From the NCBI GenBank assembly GCA_050485485.1, contig JBJHBM010000006.1, positions 25,649-89,648 on the forward strand: a DNA stretch of 64,000 nucleotides. The letters run 5' to 3'. The position numbers and the translations under genes were made by a program. Below are positions 8,114-19,389 of this stretch, one piece after another. This DNA comes from WHSO01 sp050485485. Its GTDB lineage: Bacteria; Pseudomonadota; Alphaproteobacteria; SMXQ01. Position 1 is the first letter of the stretch, and the number at the start of each line of letters is the position of its first letter. The notes below the pieces were generated by a model that was given only the letters and a program-made list of their open reading frames with translations, was not told the DNA's origin and did not search any database.

Positions 8114-9421
8114 ATGCGAATCAGGACCATCACGTCCGTGGCTGCGGCCGCGGTCGCAGGCAGTTTTGCGATCATGCCCGCCACGGCCGACCCGGTCGCA
8201 GACTTCTACAAGGGCAAGCGTATCGAGATGATCGTGGGCTCCGGCCCCGGCGGCGGCTACGACGTCTATGCCCGCATGCTGACCCGCCACATGGGCCGGC
8301 ACATTCCCGGCAACCCCGGCTTCGTCACCCGCAACATGGAAGGCGCGGGCTCAATCGTCGCCACCAACTTCGTGGCCAACGTCGCCCCCAAGGACGGCAC
8401 CGTGATCGGCGGCATCCAGCGCAACGCCGCAATGATCGAGATCATGGGCCAGTCGGGGCCGCAGTTCAAATCCCAGGAGCTGCACTGGCTCGGCAGCCTC
8501 GCCAACGAAGCGGGCGCCTGCGGCATCGCCAAGCGTACCGGCATCACGTCGTTCGACGAGGTCCTGAAAAGGGAGCTCCTGTTCGGCGGCACCGGGCCCA
8601 ACGACACCGAAATCAACCCCGCCCTCATCAACAACCTTCTGGGCGGCAAGATCAAGCTGATCAAGGGCTATCCCTCGACCCCGCCGGTCCATCTCGCGAT
8701 CCAGCGCGGCGAGGTGGACGGCATCTGCCAGTCCTGGGCCTCGCTCAGCGAACAGGGCGGTCCGCGCATCAAGAGCGGCGATTTCATCCCGGTAGTGCAG
8801 CTCACCATCAAGCCGGTGGACGAGCTGACCAAGATGGGCGTCCCCGTGATCTTCGACTTCGTCAAGCCGGAGAACCTTCCGGCCGGCATGTCGGTCGAGG
8901 AGGCCACCAACTACTTCGAGCTGGTGATGGGCGTGCGCGTCATGGGCCGACCCTTCGTCGTCGCGCCCGCCGTGCCGGCCGATCGCGTGAAGGCGCTGCG
9001 CGCGGCCTTCAGTGCTACCGCGAAGGACAAGGCCTTCCTCGACGAAGCGACCAAGATGCGCCGCGACGTGGATCTCGTCACCGGTGACGAGGTCCAGGCG
9101 ATCGTTGCCAAGATGGCGGCGACACCGAAGGAGCGCCTCGCTAGACTCGACGACCTGCTCCAGTTCAAGGGCGTGACCCAGACCGCCAAGGTCGAGCAGC
9201 CGAAGCATACCGGCAAGGTCACAAAGAGCGAGGACGGCCGCACCATCGCCATCGACGCTGGCGGCAAGGAGGTCACGACCTCGATCTCCGGCTCCCGTAC
9301 GAAGGTCACCATCGGCGGTGCCGAGGCCAAGCGCGAGCAGATTCAGGTGGGCATGACCTGCACCATCACGCTGCCGGACGCAAGCGCCAAGGAAGCCGCC
9401 AACGTCGACTGCAAGAGCTGA
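8114..9421 (+). CDS. TctC/Bug-type receptor paralogue with the same C-terminal domain
   Basis: This 435-residue protein is a close paralogue of the preceding gene and lies in tandem with it. It has a signal peptide ending MPATA, the ligand loop GSGPGGGYDVYARMLTRHM and the same C-terminal extension, with SGSRTKVTIGG and two cysteines (GMTC, VDC) at matching positions. AGGGAG lies about 8 bases before the ATG. Differences concentrate in the mid-region (for example GACGIAKRTG here against GIIGVMKRSG), consistent with a different ligand. It has its own upstream region after the terminator and its own terminator downstream. Confidence 0.88.
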   Translation: MRIRTITSVAAAAVAGSFAIMPATADPVADFYKGKRIEMIVGSGPGGGYDVYARMLTRHMGRHIPGNPGFVTRNMEGAGSIVATNFVANVAPKDGTVIGGIQRNAAMIEIMGQSGPQFKSQELHWLGSLANEAGACGIAKRTGITSFDEVLKRELLFGGTGPNDTEINPALINNLLGGKIKLIKGYPSTPPVHLAIQRGEVDGICQSWASLSEQGGPRIKSGDFIPVVQLTIKPVDELTKMGVPVIFDFVKPENLPAGMSVEEATNYFELVMGVRVMGRPFVVAPAVPADRVKALRAAFSATAKDKAFLDEATKMRRDVDLVTGDEVQAIVAKMAATPKERLARLDDLLQFKGVTQTAKVEQPKHTGKVTKSEDGRTIAIDAGGKEVTTSISGSRTKVTIGGAEAKREQIQVGMTCTITLPDASAKEAANVDCKS

Positions 9422-9443
9422 CCCTCGCACGAGCGACCTATCG

Positions 9444-9475
9444 AACGCCCCCGGCTCTGCCGGGGGCGTTTCTTT
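9444..9475 (+). terminator. Intrinsic terminator after second TctC-type gene
   Basis: A perfect 12-bp stem (AACGCCCCCGGC at 9444-9455 and its complement at 9459-9470) with a TCT loop is followed by GTTTCTTT. It lies between convergent genes and serves the plus-strand receptor gene. Confidence 0.92.
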
Positions 9476-9488
9476 GTGGGCGGTAGAA

Positions 9489-9965
9489 CTAGCGTCCCGC
9501 GCGCTCGCGCCGGGTGATCTCCTCCTGGATGGCGCGCGCGCGCGCGGGCCACAGGCTCCGGACGTAGGACAGCACCGCCGCGATCTCGCGGTCCTCGAGC
9601 CGGTCGCCGAAGGCCGGCATGGCGCTGCGGTAGCCGGGCGGGCCATATGCCGCGGGACCGTCCCGCACCATCAGGAACAGGAGGTCGTCGGAATGGTGCC
9701 AGTCGTGGGCGCTGCCGTCGAGCGGCGGCGCCGGAAGTAGGCCGTCGGGGCCGCGGCGGCGCCACTCGGGCTGGCCCTGCCGCTCGGCCCCATGGCACAC
9801 GGCGCATTCGCGCGCATACACGGTCCGGCCTAGCGCCACGAGGGCGGTGTCGTCGGGGTCCACCGCGCGCCCCACAGGCCCGCGGTCCGGCCAAGCGAAA
9901 ATGACGAGGACGGCGGCCGCGGTCACCGTCGCGACGGCTGCCGCCCATAGCCACGGCCGGTTCAC
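9489..9965 (-). CDS. Membrane-anchored class I cytochrome c
   Basis: The 158-residue protein starts with a single hydrophobic anchor (LWAAAVATVTAAAVLVIFAW), so the heme domain should face the periplasm. CAVCH is the covalent heme motif, and SAMPAFGDRL supplies the distal methionine ligand. It is an electron carrier of the c-type family, possibly related to copper-enzyme partners. The GTG start at 9965 overlaps the stop of the CueR-like regulator in a GTGA arrangement, so both are expressed from the same CueR-box promoter. A longer frame to 10175 runs through the regulator gene in another phase and is spurious. Confidence 0.88.
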   Translation of the reverse strand: MNRPWLWAAAVATVTAAAVLVIFAWPDRGPVGRAVDPDDTALVALGRTVYARECAVCHGAERQGQPEWRRRGPDGLLPAPPLDGSAHDWHHSDDLLFLMVRDGPAAYGPPGYRSAMPAFGDRLEDREIAAVLSYVRSLWPARARAIQEEITRRERAGR

Positions 9966-10360
9966 GACGCCTCGGGCGCTGTCAGGTCGTCGAGGATCGG
10001 GCAATCGGGCCGGTCGTCGCCGTGGCAGCGTTCGGCCAGCGTCTCGAGCGCGCGCCGCAGGCTCTGCATCTCCGCGATGCGGCGGTCGATCTCGTCGATG
10101 CGCGCGAGCGCGATCCGCTTGACGTCGGCGGAACGCCGCTCCCGGTCGCCATAGAGGTCGAGCAACTCTCGACATTCCTCGACCGAGAAACCGAGCGCGC
10201 GGGCACGGTTGAGGAAAGCGAGGCGGCGCACCTCGCGTTCCCCGTAGTCGCGGTAGCCGTTGCCGGCCCGCACCGGGGGCGGCACCAAGCCGATCCCCTC
10301 GTAGTAGCGGATTGCCTTGGCGCTGAGTCCGGCGCGTTGGGCGGCTTCACCGATGTTCAT
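9962..10360 (-). CDS. cueR: MerR-family copper-responsive regulator, CueR-like
   Basis: This 132-residue protein has the MerR helix-turn-helix at the N terminus (MNIGEAAQRAGLSAKAIRYYEGIGLV), then wing residues RAGNGYRDYG, a coiled-coil dimerisation helix and a metal loop. The loop has cysteines eight positions apart (C-HGDDRPD-C), the spacing of C112 and C120 that bind Cu(I) in CueR. A CueR-type operator lies just upstream on the same strand, so the gene is probably autoregulated. The usual target copA is not adjacent. The gene instead overlaps a cytochrome c gene by 4 nt. Specificity for copper is inferred from spacing and operator. Confidence 0.85.
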   Translation of the reverse strand: MNIGEAAQRAGLSAKAIRYYEGIGLVPPPVRAGNGYRDYGEREVRRLAFLNRARALGFSVEECRELLDLYGDRERRSADVKRIALARIDEIDRRIAEMQSLRRALETLAERCHGDDRPDCPILDDLTAPEAS

Positions 10361-10390
10361 GGCGGTCCTCCTGGATGCAGCGATTGATCC

Positions 10391-10421
10391 AGACTAAACC
10401 TTCCCCTAATGGGAAGGTCAA
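10391..10421 (-). promoter_or_regulatory. CueR-type promoter/operator of cueR-cytochrome c
   Basis: A perfect 7-bp dyad, ACCTTCC-N7-GGAAGGT, occupies 10398-10418 and matches the copA operator type recognised by CueR. On the minus strand TTGACC (10416-10421) and TAGTCT (10391-10396) form -35 and -10 elements separated by 19 bp, the long spacer typical of MerR-controlled promoters. The promoter points at the cueR-cytochrome c pair. Confidence 0.85.
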
Positions 10422-10496
10422 GCCGCCGCCGAGGTGGATATCCCCCGCCGTCTTGGCTACAAAGCCCCCGCGACGCAGCCCAGCAAGGAGTACCAC

Positions 10497-11492
10497 ATGG
10501 CGGACGAGACCACCCGGACCTTTACCTGGATCACCGAAGCGGAGGTCGTCTCCCTGATCAATCTTTCGGGCGTGATCGGGGCGCTCGAGGCCGCCCTCGG
10601 GCTCGAGCACCAGGGCAAGGCCAGGAACCTGCGCAAGGGCCAGGTGGCCTGGGAAGGCGGCAGCCTCAACGTGACCGGCGCCGAGATCACCGGCAGCGGC
10701 TATTCGGGCGCCAAGGTCTGGACCAACGTAGGCGGCAAGTCGGCGCCGCTGCTGCTGATCCACGGTTCCGGCGACGGCCAACTCAAGGCGGTGATCGAGG
10801 CGGTGGCGCTCGGCCAGATGCGCACCGCGGCGCTCGCCGCGGTCGCGACCGAATACCTCGCCGCCGAGGGCGCCGACGACATGGCGGTGGTCGGCAGCGG
10901 CAAGCAGTCGCTCACCCAGGTCGCCGCCGTCAACGCGGTGCGTCCGCTCAAGCGCCTGCGCGTGTTCAGCCCGACCCCCGAGAACCGCGCGCGCTTCGCC
11001 GCCGAGGTACGCGGCAAGTACCCGTTCGAGGTGGTCGAAGCGGCCTCGGTCGCGGACTGCGTCCGGGATGCGCCGCTCGTCACCACGGTCACCCGCGCGA
11101 AGGAGCCGTTCCTCTCCGCCGACATGCTGTCCGACGGCGCGCATCTCAACGCCGCCGGCGCCATCATCGCGGGCTTCTCCGAGATCGGGCCCGACGTGGT
11201 GGCCCGCGCCGACCTCGTGGTGGTGGACAACCTCGAGGGATGCCGCGAGGACAGCCGCGAGCTGCGCTCCCATTTCGATCACGGCGGTGACTGGAGCCGC
11301 GTCATCGAGATCAAGGAGATCGTCGGCGCGAACCGCCGTCGCCCGGCCGGTACCCGCCTCACCCTGTTCAAATGGATGGGAGTCGGGCTCGCCGATCTCG
11401 CCGCCGGCGTCGAGATCCTGAAGCGCGCCCGGGAGAAGGGCGCGGGGCGGGCGCTCCCCCACCCCGGCCGCGCCCCCGTGGACCTGAGCTAG
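10497..11492 (+). CDS. Ornithine cyclodeaminase / mu-crystallin family protein
   Basis: The 331-residue protein has the family layout: an N-terminal substrate domain, and a Rossmann fold with MAVVGSGKQSLTQVAAV binding NAD(P). Members convert ornithine to proline, reduce cyclic imines or form amino acids such as alanine. The glycine-rich motif carries Lys where ornithine cyclodeaminases usually have Ala or Val. AAGGAG lies 6 bases before the ATG at 10497; a longer frame to 10434 has no ribosome site. It is divergent from cueR, but I infer no link. The substrate is unknown. Confidence 0.85.
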   Translation: MADETTRTFTWITEAEVVSLINLSGVIGALEAALGLEHQGKARNLRKGQVAWEGGSLNVTGAEITGSGYSGAKVWTNVGGKSAPLLLIHGSGDGQLKAVIEAVALGQMRTAALAAVATEYLAAEGADDMAVVGSGKQSLTQVAAVNAVRPLKRLRVFSPTPENRARFAAEVRGKYPFEVVEAASVADCVRDAPLVTTVTRAKEPFLSADMLSDGAHLNAAGAIIAGFSEIGPDVVARADLVVVDNLEGCREDSRELRSHFDHGGDWSRVIEIKEIVGANRRRPAGTRLTLFKWMGVGLADLAAGVEILKRAREKGAGRALPHPGRAPVDLS

Positions 11493-11578
11493 CCTTAGCT
11501 CCCCCATCCCGCCGGCGAGAACGTTGCGCCGGCGCCCGCGCCTTCCTACACTTGAAAAGAAGCAGTGAGGAGATGGCG

Positions 11579-12082
<504 letters not shown>

Positions 12083-12095
12083 CTTCAATATCTGT

Positions 12096-12977
12096 TCAGG
12101 CCGGAGGGAAGCCGTAGAGCCGCGCCGGGTTTCCGGCGAGAATCATGTCGCGGACCGCCGGGTCGGGCGCCGCCTCCAGCAGGAAGTCGAGCACGTCCGC
12201 GTCGTCCGGCAGCGGCACCTCGAAGGTCGGGTGCGGCCAGTTGAGCCCCCAGATGATGCGGTCGGGGCGCGCCGCGACCAGCGCCCGCACGTTCGCCACC
12301 ATGTCGGCGTAGCCGGGCGGGCCCGCGCGCGACAGGTTGTAGACGCTGTAGATGTTGAGCCACGCGTCCTCGCACTCGCGCAGGTGCCGCGCCACGGCCT
12401 CGAACGCGGGCGAGCCCGGCGGATGGTCGGGCCCAAGGTTGGCGACGTGGTCGAGGCTGTGCGGGATCGGCAGTCGTGCCAGCGCCGGCAACAGCTCCAC
12501 CACCTCCGAAACCCCTTCCAGATGCACCTCCACGTGCCAACCGAGGTCCCGGACTCTGTCCGCCATGCGCGCGAGATGGTCCGGCCCCATGCCGCCGATC
12601 GAGCGGGTCGAGATGCGGAAGCCCGTCATGCCGCCCGCCGCGAGCCGTTCCAGCTCGCGGTCCGCGACGTCGGGCTTCACCAGCGCCAGGCCCTTGAAGG
12701 CGCCCTTCATGGCGGCGATGGCGGCGAGCGCCGGCTCGTTGTCCAGCAGCGCGCTGCCGGTAATGACCACGCCGCGTGCGAGGCCCAGCTTCGTCATCGT
12801 CTCGCGGTAGTGGTCGAGCCCCGCGTCCACCGGGTTGTAGCGCCGTCCCGGCTTGAGCGGCACGTCGGGCTCGTAGATGTGGAAGTGCGTGTCGCAGGCG
12901 CCGGGCGGCGGCGCCAGGCGCGGACGGCGCCCGTCGCGGCGCGGCGGGCGCAGGTCGCGGGGTGCGGTCGCGGTCAT
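12096..12977 (-). CDS. Amidohydrolase family protein (2-pyrone-4,6-dicarboxylate lactonase-like)
   Basis: This 293-residue TIM-barrel hydrolase has the metal motif CDTHFHIYEP near its start, HVEVHLEG and DHVANLGPD in the middle, and LNWPHP toward the C terminus. These blocks match the LigI group of amidohydrolases, which hydrolyse 2-pyrone-4,6-dicarboxylate in aromatic-ring catabolism. The closest substrate is not certain. The ATG at 12977 is 11 nt after the stop of the 4,5-dihydroxyphthalate decarboxylase-like gene, forming a two-gene operon. An upstream in-frame ATG (13178) lies inside that gene and is rejected. Confidence 0.85.
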   Translation of the reverse strand: MTATAPRDLRPPRRDGRRPRLAPPPGACDTHFHIYEPDVPLKPGRRYNPVDAGLDHYRETMTKLGLARGVVITGSALLDNEPALAAIAAMKGAFKGLALVKPDVADRELERLAAGGMTGFRISTRSIGGMGPDHLARMADRVRDLGWHVEVHLEGVSEVVELLPALARLPIPHSLDHVANLGPDHPPGSPAFEAVARHLRECEDAWLNIYSVYNLSRAGPPGYADMVANVRALVAARPDRIIWGLNWPHPTFEVPLPDDADVLDFLLEAAPDPAVRDMILAGNPARLYGFPPA

Positions 12978-12988
12978 CCGGCCGGCCC

Positions 12989-13978
12989 CTAGATCAGCAC
13001 GCTGATGTCGAGGCCCTTGGGGAACAGGTCCTCGGGCGCGGCGCGCACGCGGGTGACGCCCTGCTCGTGCGCGTACTGGCAGAAGGCGTCGAGTGTCTTG
13101 CGGTTCGGCTCGATCCCGTAGGGAAAGAAGTCGCCGCCGAACTTCCGCTTCATCTGCTCGGCATGGTCCACCGCCCACGGCAGGCAGTAGCGCGAGACGG
13201 AAATCTCAAGGAATCGCTCGACCGCGCGGTTCTTCGCCTCCTCGAACGCCATCAGCAGGTTGCGCGCGATCCACGGGTGGGCGTCGAGCACGTCGCGGCG
13301 CACGGCGACCACATGCATGATCGGGAAGATTCCGGTCTCGTCGAAGTACTTCTCTTCCATCTCCCGGTAGTTCGGGAACAGGCGCTTGACGTCGGGATGG
13401 CCGCGCGTGAACACCTTGGGCTCGCGCGCGACCAGGGCCGCGTCGATCTCGCCCGAGGCCAGCATCTCGGAGATCGACTTGTCGGTGACGCGCGTGAGCC
13501 TGAGCCCCTCCGGCAGGTAGAGCTCGACCTTCTCCTCGCGGCCCGGCTGCTCGGTTCCGGCCTGCACCCAGTCGATGGAGGCGAGGTCCACCCCGGCATG
13601 GTGCTGCAACCAGCCGCGCGTGTAGACGGCGGCGGTCTGCGCCCACTCGGGCACCGCCACGCGCTTGCCGGCGAAGTCCTTGGCCTCGCGGATGCCGGAC
13701 TTGGCGTTGTAGTAGAAGGAGGAAAAACGGAACTGGCGCGACGTCCAGACCGGCAGGCCGATGATGTCGGGCTTCTCCCGGGTCGCCTGGGCGATGAACT
13801 TTGCGAAGCTGAGCTCGGAGACCTCCCACTCCCGGTTGTAGGTGAAGCGCGAGAAGACCTCGTGGATCTCCATCGTGAGGAACGTCGGATCCAGCCCCTC
13901 TGCCCGCACCTCGCCGATGCGGAAGTCGCGCATGTGGTCGTAATCCGACATGGCGATGGTGATCGGAATACGCTTCAT
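12989..13978 (-). CDS. 4,5-dihydroxyphthalate decarboxylase-like protein
   Basis: The 329-residue protein starts MKRIPITIAMSDYDHMRD, and SELSFAKFI with IGLPVWTSRQFR follow. This pattern belongs to the Pht5-type 4,5-dihydroxyphthalate decarboxylase family, whose fold resembles periplasmic binding proteins and which lacks a cofactor in known members. It has no signal peptide, so it should be cytoplasmic. Decarboxylation would give protocatechuate, and the LigI-like gene behind it would suit a downstream ring-cleavage product. A binding-protein role cannot be excluded. The start at 13978 was preferred over 14125 because the extra sequence is arginine-rich and atypical. Confidence 0.8.
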   Translation of the reverse strand: MKRIPITIAMSDYDHMRDFRIGEVRAEGLDPTFLTMEIHEVFSRFTYNREWEVSELSFAKFIAQATREKPDIIGLPVWTSRQFRFSSFYYNAKSGIREAKDFAGKRVAVPEWAQTAAVYTRGWLQHHAGVDLASIDWVQAGTEQPGREEKVELYLPEGLRLTRVTDKSISEMLASGEIDAALVAREPKVFTRGHPDVKRLFPNYREMEEKYFDETGIFPIMHVVAVRRDVLDAHPWIARNLLMAFEEAKNRAVERFLEISVSRYCLPWAVDHAEQMKRKFGGDFFPYGIEPNRKTLDAFCQYAHEQGVTRVRAAPEDLFPKGLDISVLI

Positions 13979-14253
13979 GCGGCAGGTCCTCCCCTCGTTC
14001 CGGATTCCGGAAGCGGTCCCGCGGACGCGGGCCGCGTTTTGCCCGCCTCTTATAGAGGCAAAGCGGCACCCGTGCCATGGCTGTCGGCACCCTCCCTGGC
14101 GGCGGTTCCCAGCCGATTCCGCCACGAATAGGCGCCGGGAATAAGCCTTAACACCTATGAAGCTTTCCCCAGGTATTTAAGCTTTATTTACCAATCTCGC
14201 GGACTCTCCGCACGACCACACAGCAATGCCGGAACAGGGCCGGCCGACCGGGC

Positions 14254-16617
<2,364 letters not shown>

Positions 16618-16693
16618 ATCGCATCGCGCCCGCGGGCGTGGTACTTTTACTGGCTCCACCGTCGTCCCATCGCCGCGAGGATGCCCCTCTCCC

Positions 16694-17356
16694 ATGTCGC
16701 GCCGCTTCCTGCTCGCCCTCCTGTGCCTCGTGCTGCTGCCGGCCTGCAACAGCGGCGCGGGCGGGCAAGCCGCGCCTTTCGAGAAGACCGGGGAAAGCCG
16801 CACTATCCATGTGGTCAGCAACGGCTGGCACACGGGCATCGTCGTCGCGCGCGCGCTGGTCCCCGAAGGGCGGATTCCAGAGGCGGAGGACTTCCCCGAA
16901 GCGCAATTCCTGGAATTCGGCTGGGGCGACCGGGAATACTATCCCAATCCCCGCCCGTCGCTGGGCGCCGCGCTGGCGGCCGGGCTGGTGCCGACGGACT
17001 CCGTCGTCCATCTGGCGGGCCTCGGCCGGCCGCCGCAGGCGGGGAACGGCATCGAGGTCATCCGCCTCGACGTGGATGCGGGCGGGCTTGCTCGCATGAT
17101 CGCGGCGATCGACGACGCGTTCGACCGCGGCGCGGCGCGGCGCGCCGATATCCTCACGGAAGGCTTGCATACCCAGGGCAAGTTCTATCCCGCCCATGGG
17201 CGCTTTCATCTGTTCAACACCTGCAACACCTGGGTCGCGCGCAAGCTGCGCGCCGCCGGTGTCGCGCTGTCGTCGGGCGGCGTGGTCACCGCCGGCGACC
17301 TGATGGGACGCCTGCGCGACGCGCTTGCCGGGGACGCGGAACCGGCCTACCCCTAG
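16694..17356 (+). CDS. DUF2459 / TIGR02117 family lipoprotein
   Basis: The 220-residue product begins with a lipoprotein signal (LLALLCLVLLPAC), so it should be lipidated at Cys19 and exported. The mature part has VVSNGWHTGIVV, EFGWGDREYY and FNTCNTWVARKLRAAG, matching the DUF2459 family. Its conserved Ser/His/Cys/Asn pattern resembles NlpC/P60-like folds, but no activity is established to my knowledge. The start at 16694 was chosen because it gives a clean lipobox; an open frame from 16499 overlaps the kinase gene. Confidence 0.8.
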   Translation: MSRRFLLALLCLVLLPACNSGAGGQAAPFEKTGESRTIHVVSNGWHTGIVVARALVPEGRIPEAEDFPEAQFLEFGWGDREYYPNPRPSLGAALAAGLVPTDSVVHLAGLGRPPQAGNGIEVIRLDVDAGGLARMIAAIDDAFDRGAARRADILTEGLHTQGKFYPAHGRFHLFNTCNTWVARKLRAAGVALSSGGVVTAGDLMGRLRDALAGDAEPAYP

Positions 17357-17420
17357 CGCGGCCGGACGGCCGGTCCGGACCGGCGGAAACCGGGTAGATC
17401 GCTTGGGCTTGAGTCGCGTC

Positions 17421-18305
17421 TCAGCCGAGCGCCATCTGGCGCAGGATCGCCCGCGTGACCGGGCTCGCCGCGTCGCCGAAGTCGGCGCCCATCTGGAAAT
17501 GGTTGCGGCCCTCCACCACGATCAGCTCGCACGCTTGGCCCGCCGCGCGCCAAGCCGCCGCGAAGGCCTCGCTCTGGCGCTGGAATTCGGGCAATTCGCC
17601 GCTGCCGTAGCCGAGCACCAGCGGGATCGGCGTCGCTGGGATCTGATGGATCGCGCTCATCGCGCGCGCGCGGCCCTCGTCCAGATGCAGGTAGCTGTTG
17701 CGCCACGAATGGCGCACCGGCTCCAGGTCGAACATGCCGGAGACTGGCGCCGCACCCTTGACGAGATCAGCGGGAAGACCGTAGACGCCCTCCCAGTCGG
17801 TCACCGCCACCATACCGGTGACGTGGCCGCCCGACGAATGGCCGCTCACGAAGATGCGCCCGGGATCGCCGCCGAAGCTCTCGGCGTTGCGATAGACCCA
17901 GGCGACCGCGGCGCGCGCCTGGCGCACCTGCTCCTCCAGCATCACGTCGGGCACCGCGGCGAAGTTGACCGCGACGTAGTTGGCCCCCGCCGCGTGGAAC
18001 ACCGGGGCGGGATAGCTCACTTCGTCCTTATGGCCCGCCTTCCAGGCGCCGCCGTGCAGGAAGATCTGGATCGGCGCGCCCTTGCGCGGCGCGGGGAAGA
18101 CGTCGAGCATCTCCTTGCGCGTCGGGCCGTAGGCGACGTCCAGGATGCAGTCGAGCGCGGCGCGCGCCTTCGCGCTCTCCTCGATCTTGCGGGCCTTGTA
18201 GGCGGACGAATCCGGCACCAGGCTGTGCTGGTCGTAATTGGCGTCGAGCTCCTTCTGGCTGTAGCTGCGCCAATCGGGCAGCGCGGGCCGGGGCTGGTCG
18301 AGCAT
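17421..18305 (-). CDS. Alpha/beta hydrolase, kynurenine formamidase/esterase-like
   Basis: This 294-residue hydrolase has the oxyanion motif FLHGGAWKAG and the nucleophile elbow VSGHSSGGH, with Ser in GHSSGG. A late histidine lies in EGRNHFQM. The HGGxW signature places it with carboxylesterases and kynurenine formamidases of the esterase/lipase class. The acidic member probably lies in GYGSGELPEF. It has no signal peptide. The gene is followed by the plus-strand DUF2459 gene tail to tail and lies 24 nt after the PDZ protein gene, so the two may be co-transcribed. The substrate is unknown. Confidence 0.85.
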   Translation of the reverse strand: MLDQPRPALPDWRSYSQKELDANYDQHSLVPDSSAYKARKIEESAKARAALDCILDVAYGPTRKEMLDVFPAPRKGAPIQIFLHGGAWKAGHKDEVSYPAPVFHAAGANYVAVNFAAVPDVMLEEQVRQARAAVAWVYRNAESFGGDPGRIFVSGHSSGGHVTGMVAVTDWEGVYGLPADLVKGAAPVSGMFDLEPVRHSWRNSYLHLDEGRARAMSAIHQIPATPIPLVLGYGSGELPEFQRQSEAFAAAWRAAGQACELIVVEGRNHFQMGADFGDAASPVTRAILRQMALG

Positions 18306-18329
18306 GGCGGCTTCCTCCCTGTCCCCCGG

Positions 18330-19280
18330 TCAGTGCAGCCGGGGTCCCTTGTAGTTCCTGTTGCGGTCCTCGGAGGCGATGCGCACGGCGCGCTCCTCCC
18401 CGTTGCGGTGGATGGCGAACTCCAGCACCACGCCGGCGTCGCCCTGCGCCCACATGCGCCGGAACAGGTCGCCGAGGCTGCCGACCGGATGGCCGCCCAC
18501 GCCCAGCACCACGTCGCCGACGCGGATGCCGGCGCGCGCCGCCGGGCTGCCTTCGGTGAGGCCGACCACGACGAGGTTCTCGCCGAACTCCGTCACCTGC
18601 ATCCCGACCCAGGGACGCGGCGGGCGCGAGGTGCGGCCGAAGCGCACGAGGTCGTCGATGATCGGCGGCAGGAGGTCGATCGGGATCATCATGTTGACGT
18701 CGATCGGGGTGCGGTTCTGCGTCACCTGCTGGACGTAGAGGGAGCCGAGGCCGACCAGTCCCCCGTCGCCGCCGATCAGGGCGGTGCCGGCCCAATGGGG
18801 ATGGGGCGGCGCGGTGTAGAGCGCCTCGTCGAGCAGGTATTCCCAGTAGCCGGCGAACTCCTGGCGCGCGACGACGCGCGCGTCCACCGAATTGGGAATG
18901 CCGCCGACGCCCGCCACCACCATGCGGTCGCCGACGCGCACGTCGGCCGAGCGGCCCAGCCTGAGCGGCGTGAGGTCGAGCGGCTGAAGCGCCTGCACCA
19001 GCGCGAAGCCGGTCTCGTGGTCGCGCCCGACGAGATGGGCGTCCACCACCCGCCCCGCCCCGGTAACGAGCCAGATGCGCTCGGCCTCCGTCACAAGATA
19101 GCCGACCGTGACCACGAGGCCGTCGGGGGAGATCACGCAGCCGTTGCCGGCGCGCTCGGTGCCGAGCCGGCTCGCGCTATGGGCGTCGGGCGGCACCACC
19201 ACGCGCAGGCCGACCACGGCCCCCAGCGTCGCCATGAGGTCGAAGCCGTAGTTTTCGGGATTCGGTTCGGTTGCTTCCAT
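18330..19280 (-). CDS. HtrA-like PDZ protein with a lost catalytic triad (pseudoprotease)
   Basis: The 316-residue protein follows the DegQ/HtrA layout: a chymotrypsin-like domain (residues 20-205) and one PDZ domain (about 205-300, VGMQVTEFGENLVVVGLTEG and AGIRVGDVVLGVGG). All three triad positions are changed. The TNNHV site reads TVGYL (Y61), the SDIALL site reads TGFALV (G91), and the GNSGG site reads HWAGT (A164). No signal peptide is seen from the chosen ATG at 19280, so it is probably cytoplasmic. The upstream ATG at 19376 gives no better leader. It is likely a binding scaffold or chaperone. Confidence concerns the fold and the lost triad. Confidence 0.85.
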   Translation of the reverse strand: MEATEPNPENYGFDLMATLGAVVGLRVVVPPDAHSASRLGTERAGNGCVISPDGLVVTVGYLVTEAERIWLVTGAGRVVDAHLVGRDHETGFALVQALQPLDLTPLRLGRSADVRVGDRMVVAGVGGIPNSVDARVVARQEFAGYWEYLLDEALYTAPPHPHWAGTALIGGDGGLVGLGSLYVQQVTQNRTPIDVNMMIPIDLLPPIIDDLVRFGRTSRPPRPWVGMQVTEFGENLVVVGLTEGSPAARAGIRVGDVVLGVGGHPVGSLGDLFRRMWAQGDAGVVLEFAIHRNGEERAVRIASEDRNRNYKGPRLH

Positions 19281-19389
19281 GCAGCTCCCGGCGGCCGTGG
19301 GGCCGCCGCCTCGGCAGACATGCCTGTCCGCCCTTAGGATAGGCCAAGGCGGGGGTGCGGGCAAATGGGCCGCCACACGCCCTCCCTCT

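Noticed and set aside
18330..19280. Active HtrA/DegQ serine protease
   Set aside because: His, Asp and Ser of the triad are replaced by Tyr, Gly and Ala.
17325..19337. A 670-codon open frame on the plus strand
   Set aside because: It is antisense to the hydrolase and HtrA-like genes and has low-complexity Arg/Ala/His-rich sequence.
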